Origin: Cecembia lonarensis LW9
Lineage (GTDB): Bacteria; Bacteroidota; Bacteroidia; Cytophagales; Cyclobacteriaceae
NCBI RefSeq assembly: GCF_000298295.1
Contig: NZ_AMGM01000012.1
Location: 17,158-81,157, forward strand
Direction: 5' to 3'
Length of the DNA: 64,000 nucleotides
Shown here piece by piece: positions 1-8,432 of the stretch. Numbering within the stretch: the first letter of the stretch is position 1; each line of letters opens with the position of its first letter. The notes beneath the pieces are model-generated. The model was given only the letters and a program-made list of their open reading frames with translations. It was not told the origin of the DNA and searched no databases. The translations under genes and the position numbers were made by a program.

Positions 1-1
1 A

Positions 2-400
2 TTTGGCCTGGGTATTGAACTTTATGGGCTTGTGGCCAAGAAAAACTTTGAAGCAACAGTATATGAAGATCCTGTAGCTGTATCGAGGGAAATGGTCCAA
101 GAATTAAAATCCAAAAAAGCAGACTTAGTAATCTGTCTTTCCCACCTTGGCTATTCTTATCGGACTCAAAAAATTGACGACCTGAAACTTGCTGCTGCAA
201 TCAGTGGAATTGACCTCATTATTGGTGGGCATACGCATACCTTTTTGGAGGAACCTACCTTAATAAAAAATGCTGATGGTCATCAAACAATTATTCACCA
301 AGTTGGTACTGGAGCATTGAGATTGGGAAAAGTAGATTTTGAGTTCGGAAAAGAAAACCAAATAATACACGCCAAGGCAAATAGTTTACCTATCTTTTAG
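2..400 (+). CDS. 5'-nucleotidase-type metallophosphatase, C-terminal part (5' end outside the window)
   Basis: The reading frame is open from base 2, so the gene begins upstream of the window; the GTG at 32 is only internal. The visible 132 residues are the end of a calcineurin-like metallophosphoesterase domain. Two landmarks show this: CLSHLG, where the His is a typical metal ligand, and IIGGHTHTFL, the GGHTHT block that closes the dinuclear metal site in UshA-like 5'-nucleotidases. No C-terminal nucleotidase domain follows. This fits the split arrangement often seen in Bacteroidota, where catalytic and C-terminal domains are separate genes; that part is inference. The enzyme would remove phosphate from nucleotides outside the cytoplasm. 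The signal peptide cannot be seen. Confidence 0.8.
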   Translation, partial: FGLGIELYGLVAKKNFEATVYEDPVAVSREMVQELKSKKADLVICLSHLGYSYRTQKIDDLKLAAAISGIDLIIGGHTHTFLEEPTLIKNADGHQTIIHQVGTGALRLGKVDFEFGKENQIIHAKANSLPIF

Positions 401-519
401 AAAGTCAAGGCGTTTTGGATTTTTTATTTAAATTTATTTTCCCCAAATTTGATGCCCTTATAAAACAGGGTTAGATTTATATTAACTATTCTTCGCGTAC
501 CTATTTACTGAAGTACTAA

Positions 520-1947
520 ATGAGTTCAGAGGCTAATGCAGTTTGGAGTGAATGTTTGCGTGTAATTGAACAGCACGTCAATGAACAGAGTTTTTCTACC
601 TGGTTCAAACCCATCAATCCTGTAAGATTAGAGGGAAGTAGCTTGACCATTCAGGTACCAAGTCAGTTTTTTTATGAATGGTTAGAAGATAATTATGTTC
701 AGGTTCTGAAATTGGCTATCAAATCTACTTTAGGCCCCAATGGGAGATTAGAATATGCTGTGGTGGTAGATCGTGGAAATTCACAGAACCAACCTTATGT
801 GGTGAGTTTTCCCCAGAGCAACGCAAGCACGACGCCTAAAAAACCTTCTCAGCCAATAGTCAATGAAAATAAAAGCCCATTTGACCTGCCCTCACTGAAT
901 AGCGAAATGCTGCTTCAGTCAAACCTTAATCCTAATTACTCTTTTAGCACTTATATTGAAGGAGATTGTAATAGATTGGCAAGGTCAGCGGGTTTTGCAG
1001 TAGCAACCAAACCCGGGGTGACTTCTTTCAATCCGCTGATGGTATATGGGGGTGTTGGTTTAGGTAAAACCCACCTGGTGCAAGCCATAGGTAACGAAAT
1101 CAAAAATGGACCCGAAGATAAATTTGTACTCTATGTTTCTTCGGAGAAATTTGTCAATCAATTTATGGATTCCATCAAAGACGGTAATATCAAGAGTTTC
1201 ACCAACTTTTATATGCAGGTGGATGTTTTGATCATTGACGACATACAGTTTTTGGCGGGGAAAGACAGGACACAAGAAATGTTTTTCCACATATTCAATC
1301 ACCTTCATCAAAATAAAAAGCAGATTATCATGACCTCCGATTGTCCCCCTAAAGACCTGAAGGGACTAGAGGAAAGGCTATTGTCCAGATTTAAATGGGG
1401 ACTCACAGCCGACCTACAAATGCCGGATTTTGAAACAAGGGTTGCAATTATCAGAAAGAAGATGCAGTCTGAAGGTATTTTTATACCGGATGATGTGATT
1501 GAATACTTGGCCTACACCGTTGATACCAATGTAAGGGAACTGGAAGGGGTATTAATTTCCCTAATCGCCCATGCTTCTTTAAACAGGGTAGACATAGATC
1601 TTACTTTGGCCAAAACCATCATGAAAAATATTGTCAAAGATATCGAAACGGAAGTAGGGATTGATTTTATTCAAAAAACAGTCTCTGAGTATTTTGACAT
1701 TAAAATGGATGACCTCAAGGCTAAAACCAGAAAAAAAGAAATAGTCACTGCCCGTCAGGTTGCCATGTACTTTTCTAAGGAGTTTACCAATCATTCTCTG
1801 AAATCCATAGGCTATCATTTTGGGGGCAGAGACCACAGTACTGTAATTCATGCCGTGCAAACGGTTAACGACCTGATGGAAACAGATACTGCTTTCAGAA
1901 ACTCTGTCAACGAATTAAAAAAGAAGTTTAAAATGCGGTCTTATTGA
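520..1947 (+). CDS. dnaA: Chromosomal replication initiator protein DnaA
   Basis: This is the AAA+ ATPase that binds DnaA boxes and opens the replication origin. The 475 residues match the usual length. Domain I (about 1-85) begins with VWSECL and STWFKP. A variable linker (about 90-125) follows. The ATPase core has Walker A GGVGLGKT at 177-184 and Walker B VLIIDD at 236-241. The C-terminal DNA-binding domain carries the DnaA signature FGGRDHST at 434-441. The ATG at 520 gives the expected domain I start. The 3' end overlaps the convergent meaB gene by 7 bases. I see no cluster of DnaA boxes on either side, so the origin need not be here. Confidence 0.98.
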   Translation: MSSEANAVWSECLRVIEQHVNEQSFSTWFKPINPVRLEGSSLTIQVPSQFFYEWLEDNYVQVLKLAIKSTLGPNGRLEYAVVVDRGNSQNQPYVVSFPQSNASTTPKKPSQPIVNENKSPFDLPSLNSEMLLQSNLNPNYSFSTYIEGDCNRLARSAGFAVATKPGVTSFNPLMVYGGVGLGKTHLVQAIGNEIKNGPEDKFVLYVSSEKFVNQFMDSIKDGNIKSFTNFYMQVDVLIIDDIQFLAGKDRTQEMFFHIFNHLHQNKKQIIMTSDCPPKDLKGLEERLLSRFKWGLTADLQMPDFETRVAIIRKKMQSEGIFIPDDVIEYLAYTVDTNVRELEGVLISLIAHASLNRVDIDLTLAKTIMKNIVKDIETEVGIDFIQKTVSEYFDIKMDDLKAKTRKKEIVTARQVAMYFSKEFTNHSLKSIGYHFGGRDHSTVIHAVQTVNDLMETDTAFRNSVNELKKKFKMRSY

Positions 1948-2945
1948 TCTTTTGAATGCAAAAACAGGTCAACAAATTCTTTGGCCTTAGAGATTGCTGA
2001 AACCTCTCCTTTTCTTATTTTTTCCATCATCTCGCCCATATTTTGTTTGATTACGGGGTCTGTATAGAATTTCATTTCCAAAAGATACCGTATGTGTTCA
2101 TGCATCCAATTGACCCGCTGCGCTGATCTATTGAGCTCAAAAAAACCATTGAATTTCATTTTTTCAGCAAAATCCTGAACCATTTCCCAAATTGCATCCA
2201 ACCCATGACCCGAAAGTCCAGAACAGATCTTCACCTGAGGATTCCAGCCATTCTCTTTGGCAGCAAAAAGATGAAGGGCGTTAGCGTATTCTCTTCTGGC
2301 TTTTTTGGCTGCTTCTAAATTTTCGCCATCTGCTTTGTTGATGACAAGAGCATCACACATTTCTATTATCCCCTTCTTAATCCCCTGCAGCTCATCCCCA
2401 GCACCTGCCAGCATCAGCAAAAGAAAAAAATCAGTCATCCCTTTCACTGCCGTCTCAGATTGTCCCACTCCCACTGTTTCGATGAGGATCACATCAAAAC
2501 CTGCCGCTTCACAAAGCAGCATAGCCTCCCGTGTTCTGGCGCTTACCCCTCCCAATGTGGTTCCTGCGGGACTGGGTCTGATGTAGGCACGCTTATCCGA
2601 GGAAAGTTGCTCCATCCTCGTCTTATCACCTAAAATACTTCCTCGGGATGCGGGACTACTTGGATCAATGGCCAAAACAGCCAATTTATGACCTTGATCT
2701 ACGAGCATTGTACCAAATTGCTCTATGAATGTACTTTTTCCAACACCGGGCACACCGGTAATGCCAACCCTAATAGATTTGCCTGTATAGGGTAAAACCG
2801 CTTCCATCACCTCTTCAGAAAGCTGTTGATCTGACACCAGAGTACTTTCAACAAGGGTAATAGCCCTACTAAGAACCATCCTGTCTCCATTCAAAACGCC
2901 ATCTATGTACGCTTGGGCACTTAGCCTGTTCTTCTTTTTCAACAT
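1941..2945 (-). CDS. meaB: MeaB-type GTPase (methylmalonyl-CoA mutase chaperone, ArgK family)
   Basis: This 334-residue G3E-family GTPase protects and reactivates adenosylcobalamin-dependent methylmalonyl-CoA mutase by gating cofactor transfer. The P-loop GVPGVGKST lies at 64-72. It is followed by the family's AIDPSSPASRGSILGDKTRM stretch (switch region) and by the G4 motif NKAD. The length is normal for the family. No mutase subunit gene lies in the window, so the partner must be encoded elsewhere. The C-terminal codons overlap the end of dnaA by 7 bases in convergent orientation, with no terminator between the two genes. Confidence 0.93.
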   Translation of the reverse strand: MLKKKNRLSAQAYIDGVLNGDRMVLSRAITLVESTLVSDQQLSEEVMEAVLPYTGKSIRVGITGVPGVGKSTFIEQFGTMLVDQGHKLAVLAIDPSSPASRGSILGDKTRMEQLSSDKRAYIRPSPAGTTLGGVSARTREAMLLCEAAGFDVILIETVGVGQSETAVKGMTDFFLLLMLAGAGDELQGIKKGIIEMCDALVINKADGENLEAAKKARREYANALHLFAAKENGWNPQVKICSGLSGHGLDAIWEMVQDFAEKMKFNGFFELNRSAQRVNWMHEHIRYLLEMKFYTDPVIKQNMGEMMEKIRKGEVSAISKAKEFVDLFLHSKDQ

Positions 2946-3110
2946 TTCAAACGATTGATGAGTATTGGATATAGCGAACTGGTTTCAACAATAAAATAAC
3001 AGCCATTGATTTTTATCTAAGATCTAAAATTATCGATAAGCCAATATATGTCCAAAAGAAGAACAATTAATTCAACTGTTAATTAGGTACTCCGGCTTTT
3101 GAAATTACTC

Positions 3111-3515
3111 CTACTCGAATGGAAAACGGATAAAACGCTCCTGCCCCATGGCATTCTTTTCATAAAAAGCAAGGCAATGGGGTTCATAAGCCGGATCAAA
3201 ATGGGGTTGATTAGACCTGATTTCTTTCGGTGAATTTTCCATAGAATTGAAGAAAAAAACCTTAGTGTTCCCATATTTGGTATGTGGCATAAATTCAGCA
3301 TATCCTTTCATGGCCTCCAAAGAAGTATCAGCGGCATATATTGCATATATTCGGACTACTGGCCCTGTGTTATTTTCATTTCTAAAAAAAGCTGTTTCTA
3401 CAAATTCTCCTTCCAAATCCACCACGCTGGGTTGATTTATGGTATCGCTGATAATCCAGACGACCATGGCCAAGACTGCCAGGAAAAGCGCATAAAAGAC
3501 AAATCGGTTAGACAT
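3111..3515 (-). CDS. Uncharacterised membrane-anchored protein
   Basis: I do not recognise the family. The protein has 134 residues, with one N-terminal transmembrane segment (about 5-25, rich in Leu/Val/Ile, ending WIISD) and a soluble remainder probably facing the periplasm. That part has many aromatic and acidic residues and one Cys (EPHCLAF) near the end. The ATG at 3515 (MSNRF) is chosen; three codons upstream the only start is TTG. The gene is divergent from hemJ with about 50 bases between them, and it is co-oriented with meaB across a 165-base gap in which I see no clear terminator. Confidence 0.6.
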   Translation of the reverse strand: MSNRFVFYALFLAVLAMVVWIISDTINQPSVVDLEGEFVETAFFRNENNTGPVVRIYAIYAADTSLEAMKGYAEFMPHTKYGNTKVFFFNSMENSPKEIRSNQPHFDPAYEPHCLAFYEKNAMGQERFIRFPFE

Positions 3516-3566
3516 AATAGACAATAGTTTAGAATATAAGCCGTAATTTAGTGGAAAAATTCCATC

Positions 3567-4103
3567 ATGGCCTTTGAATATCTAAAAGCGCTACACATCA
3601 TTTTCGTAGTAACCTGGTTTGCCGGTTTATTTTACATCGTAAGGATTTTCATCTATCAGGTAGAAGCCATGGAACGCCCAGAAGAAGAACAAAAAATTCT
3701 CCTTCCCCAATTGAACCTGATGGCGCAAAGACTTTGGTATATCATCACCTGGCCTTCAGCCGTATTGACTTTGATTTTCGGTATCGCTGTTTTATACTAT
3801 CGTTGGGGTTATATGCAGCTTGGCTTCATGCATGCCAAATTAGCTTTTGTGCTATTCCTGTACGTTTATCACATCATTTGTGACAAAATATATAAAGATT
3901 TACAAAAAGGGAAACCCAAATGGACCTCTACACAGTTACGTATATGGAACGAGGTGGCTACTGTATTGTTATTCGCCATCGTTTTCCTGATCGTCTTAAA
4001 AAGTATGATGAGCATGGTTTGGGGTATTGTAGGTTTAATTGGCCTAAGTCTCTTGATGATGCTCGGAATTAAATGGTATAAAAAAGTAAGAGAGTCAAAA
4101 TGA
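3567..4103 (+). CDS. hemJ: HemJ-like protoporphyrinogen oxidase (CopD-family membrane protein)
   Basis: This is a 178-residue integral membrane protein with about four or five hydrophobic segments. The N-terminal pattern LKALHIIFVVTWFAGLFY with His10, and the later MAQRLWYIITWP stretch, match the HemJ/UPF0093 family. HemJ oxidises protoporphyrinogen IX to protoporphyrin IX in haem synthesis. The generic label CopD family is often used for the same proteins. The gene starts a three-gene unit and overlaps the following SCO gene by 4 bases (ATGA). The company of a copper chaperone and a cytochrome c fits a role in haem and oxidase supply. Confidence 0.75.
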   Translation: MAFEYLKALHIIFVVTWFAGLFYIVRIFIYQVEAMERPEEEQKILLPQLNLMAQRLWYIITWPSAVLTLIFGIAVLYYRWGYMQLGFMHAKLAFVLFLYVYHIICDKIYKDLQKGKPKWTSTQLRIWNEVATVLLFAIVFLIVLKSMMSMVWGIVGLIGLSLLMMLGIKWYKKVRESK

Positions 4104-4771
4104 AAAAACATAAGTTCACCATGAAGGTATTTTCTAGTATCCTATTTCTTATCATTGGCATATCTCTTTTGGGCTGCTCTGAGAAAAGCACGGAAGATCA
4201 AAATGCTACTTTACCCATTTTAGGCAATTGGCATATCAATGAATTTGAAATGGAGGGAAAAGTGGTACAAGACACCGTTTACCATTCCATTGCCAATTTT
4301 TCCTTCACCAATCAGGAAGGCAAAGAAATCAGTAATTATTCAACAGATGGGAAAGTTTATGTGGCCGATTTTTTCTTTACCACCTGTCCTACCATTTGCC
4401 CAATCATGAAAACACAAATGCTAAGGGTTTATGAAAAATTCAAAGATGAACCCAATTTCATGATATTGAGCCACACCCTTGACCCAGAACACGACACAGC
4501 AGAACTACTTAAAGACTATGCTTATAAGATTGGGGTTGAGAATGATGCTACCTGGCAGTTTCTAACTGGTGATCAGGAGAAAATATTTGAAATAGGGCAG
4601 ACAAGCTATCTTACCACTGCAATGACTGATAAAAATGAGCCAGGAGGCATCTTACATTCCGGTGCGTTTGTATTAGTGGACCAAAATGGCAGAATCAGAG
4701 GTGTCTACGATGGGACCAAAGAAGATCAAGTGAACCGGTTAATGAAAGATATCCCAAAACTTCTGCGTTAA
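4100..4771 (+). CDS. SCO1/SenC-family copper chaperone lipoprotein
   Basis: A 223-residue thioredoxin-fold protein of the SCO family, which delivers copper to the CuA centre of cytochrome c oxidase and controls its thiols. The N-terminus has a hydrophobic segment ending in a lipobox (LLGC, lipid Cys26). The copper site is C-x3-C, TTCPTIC (Cys96 and Cys100), and the third ligand is probably the His in ILHSGAF near 190. The start overlaps the hemJ stop by 4 bases, so translation is probably coupled. A second SCO protein lies at 38318-38986 beside the oxidase genes; the two differ in sequence and in membrane anchor. Confidence 0.92.
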   Translation: MKKHKFTMKVFSSILFLIIGISLLGCSEKSTEDQNATLPILGNWHINEFEMEGKVVQDTVYHSIANFSFTNQEGKEISNYSTDGKVYVADFFFTTCPTICPIMKTQMLRVYEKFKDEPNFMILSHTLDPEHDTAELLKDYAYKIGVENDATWQFLTGDQEKIFEIGQTSYLTTAMTDKNEPGGILHSGAFVLVDQNGRIRGVYDGTKEDQVNRLMKDIPKLLR

Positions 4772-4776
4772 TATTG

Positions 4777-5226
4777 ATGAAAGGAAGTTGGACAATTTTA
4801 ATTGCTTGGCTATTTTTCCTTGCTGCTTGCAGTTCAAAGGATAAAAAAGAGGAAAGTAGTACACTTGCCTCCATAAAGGATACCAAAGTACTTCAATATG
4901 CCATCGAGGGAAAGAATCTTTATGAAGCATATTGTGCCAATTGCCATCAAAAAGATGGGACAGGTTTAGGCAAATTAATTCCACCCTTGAACCCTTCTGA
5001 TTATATGGCTGAGAACATAGGCAGAACGGCCAGAATCATCAAATATGGACAGACTGGAGAGATTATTGTCAACGGTCAGGTTTACAATCAAGCTATGCCG
5101 GGAAACCCTAGGTTAACCAACTTAGAAATAGCGCGTATCATGACCTATATTTACAATATATGGGGAAACCAAGAAGGGGTAATTGATGCCAATCAGGTAG
5201 AAGCTTTTTTAAAAGAGAGGGATTAA
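4777..5226 (+). CDS. Monohaem cytochrome c lipoprotein
   Basis: The 149-residue product has a lipoprotein signal (FFLAAC, lipid Cys18) and one haem c motif, CANCH, at 53-57. A methionine in the AMPGNPRLTN stretch is a plausible axial ligand. This is a class I cytochrome c fold held at a membrane surface by its lipid. The ATG at 4777 is preferred to the TTG one codon upstream. The gene follows the SCO stop codon by 5 bases and is the third member of the hemJ-SCO-cytochrome unit. Its electron partner is unknown. The last 4 bases overlap a convergent gene. Confidence 0.88.
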   Translation: MKGSWTILIAWLFFLAACSSKDKKEESSTLASIKDTKVLQYAIEGKNLYEAYCANCHQKDGTGLGKLIPPLNPSDYMAENIGRTARIIKYGQTGEIIVNGQVYNQAMPGNPRLTNLEIARIMTYIYNIWGNQEGVIDANQVEAFLKERD

Positions 5227-5651
5227 GTTGACTTAAGCTCTTCTTTGGCCACTTTCATGGCTTGTTTAATATCCGCATTTACTTTTTCTACCAGTGCTTT
5301 TTGATTAAGTAAGTAAGATTTAGCTTCATCCTCCTCTATTGTTTCATCAGGAGCCTTGAATTGTCGCATCCATACGAACATCCCCTCAAATGCATCTTCA
5401 AGCTGTCTTGAGACTTCCTCAAGACGTTTGATTTCTTCTGAAAAAGCTACCGAATCCATTACATTCAGACTATCTGACTTCAAATCAACCTCTTTTTTCA
5501 AGGTTCTCAACTCACCCATATAAGGCATTACTTCATCATGGATAGCAATGACTTCATCTTTGAGCAATTGATTCTCATCCACTTTTTCACCTTGACAAGA
5601 GAAAAGGATGGTAATTATAAAAAAAGGCAAGGGCTTAAAAATATTCCTCAT
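5223..5651 (-). CDS. Small coiled-coil lipoprotein of unknown function
   Basis: The 142-residue product starts at the ATG at 5651. A much longer open frame extends to 5792, but the added residues look like translated A/T-rich spacer, and the lipoprotein signal sits directly after this ATG (ITILFSC, lipid Cys near 20). The rest is highly charged and predicted helical, with heptad-like Leu/Val spacing (about 30-135), suggesting a coiled coil. Similar Bacteroidota proteins have sometimes been given the misleading name viral A-type inclusion protein; I would not use it. The gene converges on the cytochrome c gene with a 4-base overlap. Confidence 0.65.
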   Translation of the reverse strand: MRNIFKPLPFFIITILFSCQGEKVDENQLLKDEVIAIHDEVMPYMGELRTLKKEVDLKSDSLNVMDSVAFSEEIKRLEEVSRQLEDAFEGMFVWMRQFKAPDETIEEDEAKSYLLNQKALVEKVNADIKQAMKVAKEELKST

Positions 5652-5832
5652 TAGAAACTGATATTTTTTTTGCAAGATAGCACAAAACCGAATAAAAAAA
5701 TTGATATTTTTCTTAATTTTTGAATTATGCTTAAAAAAATCTACTTTAAAATTTGAAAAATTATGATTTTCATCAGATTCAAAGTAAAGCAAGCCAAAGT
5801 CAAAAAATCCTTTTTCCTATTAAAAGAAACCT

Positions 5833-5840
5833 TATTTTTG
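5833..5840 (+). promoter_or_regulatory. Candidate promoter -7 element before the aminotransferase gene
   Basis: TATTTTTG fits the Bacteroidota -7 consensus TAnnTTTG exactly and ends 19 bases before the ATG at 5860. The -33 region is only T-rich (5811-5815) without a clear TTTG, so confidence is moderate. Confidence 0.4.
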
Positions 5841-5859
5841 ATAAAAAATTAAAAGCCTT

Positions 5860-6687
5860 ATGAAGCCCTTTTGTTTTGCCAATGACCGTATCATTGCTTC
5901 AGATAAAGCAACTCTTCACCCAATGGATATAGGGTTGATCCGTGGTTACGGTATATTTGATTTTTTCAGAACTGCTCACCACACACCGCTTTTTTTGAGT
6001 GACTATCTGGACAGGTTCATTCGATCAGCAGAAAAAACCCACCTTAAACTTGACTTAAATAAAGAAGAGTTAGCTCAAATTGTCCATGATTTGATAAGCA
6101 GGAACGATCTCGAATTTGGAGGCGTCCGAATGGTTTTGACAGGAGGTGTTTCAGAGAACCATTTCTCTCCGACTGCTGGCCAATTATTTATCTTTTGCGA
6201 AGCATTGGATTTCCCTGCACCAAGTAAATATGAATCAGGCATCAAATTGCTAGCTGTAGAACATATCAGAGCCATTGCAGATATCAAGACGACAAACTAT
6301 GCCTTCCCTGTTTGGCACAGTGCCATCTGGAAAAAGGAAGGAGCAGATGATGTCCTTTACCACCTCAACGGTCAAGTATCTGAAAGCTCGAGGTCAAATA
6401 TATTTGTAATAAAAGATGGGGAAATAGCCACACCAAATAAACATATCCTTCACGGCATTACAAGAAAGCGGGTGTTAGAACTTATTCCTCAAACAGAAAT
6501 TAAAGCGATAAGCTTGGAAGAAGTTTTGAGGGCAGATGAGCTATTTATCACCAGCACCACGAAAAAAGTGCTGCCAGTTACTCAAATTGATAACAATAAA
6601 ATAGGTTCAGGCAAACCAGGCCCCATAACACAAAAACTGATGCAAGACTTTGCAATCATGGAAAAAGAAAACTTACAAAAAGTGTAA
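5860..6687 (+). CDS. Class IV aminotransferase (branched-chain aminotransferase / aminodeoxychorismate lyase fold)
   Basis: A 275-residue PLP enzyme of fold type IV. The N-terminal part reads IGLIRGYGIFDFFRT, the usual opening of this family. The PLP lysine is probably Lys143 in DIKTTNY, and the SESSRSNIFVI block at about 173-183 contains the Glu and Ser/Asn contacts of the cofactor site. Members act as branched-chain aminotransferases, D-amino acid transaminases or 4-amino-4-deoxychorismate lyases, and sequence alone does not separate these. No folate or leucine pathway gene lies beside it. It is followed by a strong hairpin terminator. Confidence 0.85.
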   Translation: MKPFCFANDRIIASDKATLHPMDIGLIRGYGIFDFFRTAHHTPLFLSDYLDRFIRSAEKTHLKLDLNKEELAQIVHDLISRNDLEFGGVRMVLTGGVSENHFSPTAGQLFIFCEALDFPAPSKYESGIKLLAVEHIRAIADIKTTNYAFPVWHSAIWKKEGADDVLYHLNGQVSESSRSNIFVIKDGEIATPNKHILHGITRKRVLELIPQTEIKAISLEEVLRADELFITSTTKKVLPVTQIDNNKIGSGKPGPITQKLMQDFAIMEKENLQKV

Positions 6688-6691
6688 AAAA

Positions 6692-6725
6692 AGGCGGTCA
6701 TATTCAAAGTTTGACCGCCTCTTTT
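6692..6725. terminator. Bidirectional hairpin terminator
   Basis: A perfect 9-bp stem (AGGCGGTCA at 6692-6700, TGACCGCCT at 6712-6720) is flanked by A-rich sequence on the left and CTTTT on the right. It serves the aminotransferase gene and the convergent DUF3299 gene. Confidence 0.85.
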
Positions 6726-6739
6726 GACATGTTTGTCCA

Positions 6740-7174
6740 TTAATTGCTGAGCAATTCAGCATCTTTTAAGATATACATCAACTTTTCAGGGTCTCTGTCA
6801 TTTAAAGTCAGCTTACCTCTTACTTTCACTTTTTTGGAGGTATATTTTATAGGGTTTTTAAGCATCACCTCCATTACCGTTTCTGGCCCACCTGAGCCAC
6901 AGAAAAAACATTCTGCCAACGGTAGAGAGGATAAAATGATATGTTCAGGCTTAAACATACCTTCAAAAGGAATAATAAACCCATCAGCCTCCACTACCTT
7001 ACCCTCCAAACTCTTGATTTTCTGACTGAAAACCGGAATGTATAATTCTCCAAATTCATCCTGTCCTATTTTATAGGTCACATCAGAAAGATCACGCCAA
7101 ACATTCTGGCTATATCCTGTGATGGCAAATGCAAAAAGCAATAGGCCAATGAACAATATTCTTTTCAATACCAT
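6740..7174 (-). CDS. Secreted DUF3299-like protein
   Basis: The 144-residue product has a cleavable signal peptide (hydrophobic to about 20, then GYSQ). The mature part has the DUF3299 look: DGFIIPFEG followed by a C-x2-C site (AECFFCGSGGPE) and a short beta-rich tail ending in KVRGKLTLND. The ATG at 7174 is used; the upstream TTG at 7186 adds nothing. The gene is the last of a minus-strand run with an ABC ATPase and an FtsX-type permease. In Vibrio, DUF3299 proteins occur with such pairs in zinc-related (zrg) loci as I recall, so a role in periplasmic metal handling is a reasonable inference. Confidence 0.72.
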   Translation of the reverse strand: MVLKRILFIGLLLFAFAITGYSQNVWRDLSDVTYKIGQDEFGELYIPVFSQKIKSLEGKVVEADGFIIPFEGMFKPEHIILSSLPLAECFFCGSGGPETVMEVMLKNPIKYTSKKVKVRGKLTLNDRDPEKLMYILKDAELLSN

Positions 7175-7208
7175 GTGTTTAATCAATTACAATTAATCTG
7201 TTTTAAAT

Positions 7209-8432
7209 TTAAGATTTGGTCAATTGCTTTGCAATATCAGTTTGATAAGCACTCCAAGCAGGTATAAGAGAGGCAATAATCCCTACAGCAACCGCATAAG
7301 CAATAATCCAAAGCTCCTCCACCAAGAATACCGATGCACTTAAGGTACTGATGGCTCCTTGGTCATTTTGCATAACAAGTATACCAATAAATAAGTGCCC
7401 TATAAGGATCCCTACTATTGCTCCAAGAACAGTTAATATAACACCTTCTAAAACAATGTGAATAAAAAGCTGCCCGGAGGAAGCACCTAAAGTTCTCATC
7501 ACGGCGAGATCATATTTTCTTTCTTTCAAAGAATTGAACAAAGCAATGAATATGCCCAAGCCAGCAATGACAATAATAACAATGGCCAATCCTTGAATAA
7601 GTTTCACACCCACGCCCAATAATTCAAACAACCTGGAAATCTCAAATGATGGTGATGCTGCCTGTAAAGCACTTCTGCTATTAATATAACGGGGCAATTG
7701 AACAGCAGCCATGGGGTTTCTGTATTGAATAAGTAAAGAAGTGACCTCTCTGTCCTCATCTGTTTCAGGGAATCCGGTTTTGGCAACTGATTCTTCAAAT
7801 TTTCCATGGTCATGATCATCATCATGGGTGTACCAAACAGATTCTATACTGGTCAGGATTAATTTGTCCAATACATTGCCCATGGGCTGTAAAATTCCGG
7901 TAATGGTGTAGGGGTGCTCATCATGCTCGTGGCTACTGCTCCCAATACCATGGGAGCCTACAAAATTATCTCCGATACCAAGACCCAATTTGGTAGCTAC
8001 TTCAAAGCCTAGTACCACATCAAAAGGCTTATCCCATTTTGAACCTTCCTGAACTTGGGCATTATAAAGATCCAAATAATCATAATTGGTGCCCACAATT
8101 CTATATCCTTGGTAGTTATCCCCCAACCCCATAGGAATAATATTTTTTACCAATCGGTTTCTGGACAAAGCCATCGCATCGTTCATATCAATGTTTCCAG
8201 TAGGAAAATCGATATGATATACACTGGAAAGAATTAACTGCAAAGGGCTCCCTTTGGCACCTACTACTAAATCAATGCCTTGAGCATCCCGCGTCATTTT
8301 ACTTTCAAACTGGTCTTGAATGACAATCAATACAGTGATAATGGCCAAGCCTAAGGCCAGTAACAGGATGTTCAAGCCTGTATTCAGCGGCTTAGCAATA
8401 AGATACTTCCAACTCAACTTCAACATATTCAT
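7209..8432 (-). CDS. FtsX/MacB-type ABC transporter permease with His-rich periplasmic loops
   Basis: A 407-residue permease with one N-terminal membrane segment (about 18-38), a large periplasmic domain, and three C-terminal segments separated by the typical KERKYDLAVMRTLGAS loop. This is the topology of LolC/MacB-type mechanotransmission transporters. The periplasmic domain carries two unusual His/Asp clusters: His161, 168, 170 and 173 (SSSHEHDEHP), and His203, 207 and 209 (THDDDHDHG), which look like metal-binding sites. The start overlaps the ATPase gene by 4 bases. Together with the downstream DUF3299 gene this suggests a metal-linked, perhaps zinc-linked, ABC system rather than ordinary lipoprotein sorting. 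Confidence 0.85.
   Translation of the reverse strand: MNMLKLSWKYLIAKPLNTGLNILLLALGLAIITVLIVIQDQFESKMTRDAQGIDLVVGAKGSPLQLILSSVYHIDFPTGNIDMNDAMALSRNRLVKNIIPMGLGDNYQGYRIVGTNYDYLDLYNAQVQEGSKWDKPFDVVLGFEVATKLGLGIGDNFVGSHGIGSSSHEHDEHPYTITGILQPMGNVLDKLILTSIESVWYTHDDDHDHGKFEESVAKTGFPETDEDREVTSLLIQYRNPMAAVQLPRYINSRSALQAASPSFEISRLFELLGVGVKLIQGLAIVIIVIAGLGIFIALFNSLKERKYDLAVMRTLGASSGQLFIHIVLEGVILTVLGAIVGILIGHLFIGILVMQNDQGAISTLSASVFLVEELWIIAYAVAVGIIASLIPAWSAYQTDIAKQLTKS

Noticed and set aside
401..519. Replication origin beside dnaA
   Set aside because: No cluster of TTATCCACA-type boxes or AT-rich unwinding repeats is visible around dnaA; in Bacteroidota the origin is often elsewhere.
5652..5792. N-terminal extension of the small coiled-coil lipoprotein
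   Set aside because: The added 47 residues look like translated A/T-rich spacer and would place the lipoprotein signal in the middle of the protein.
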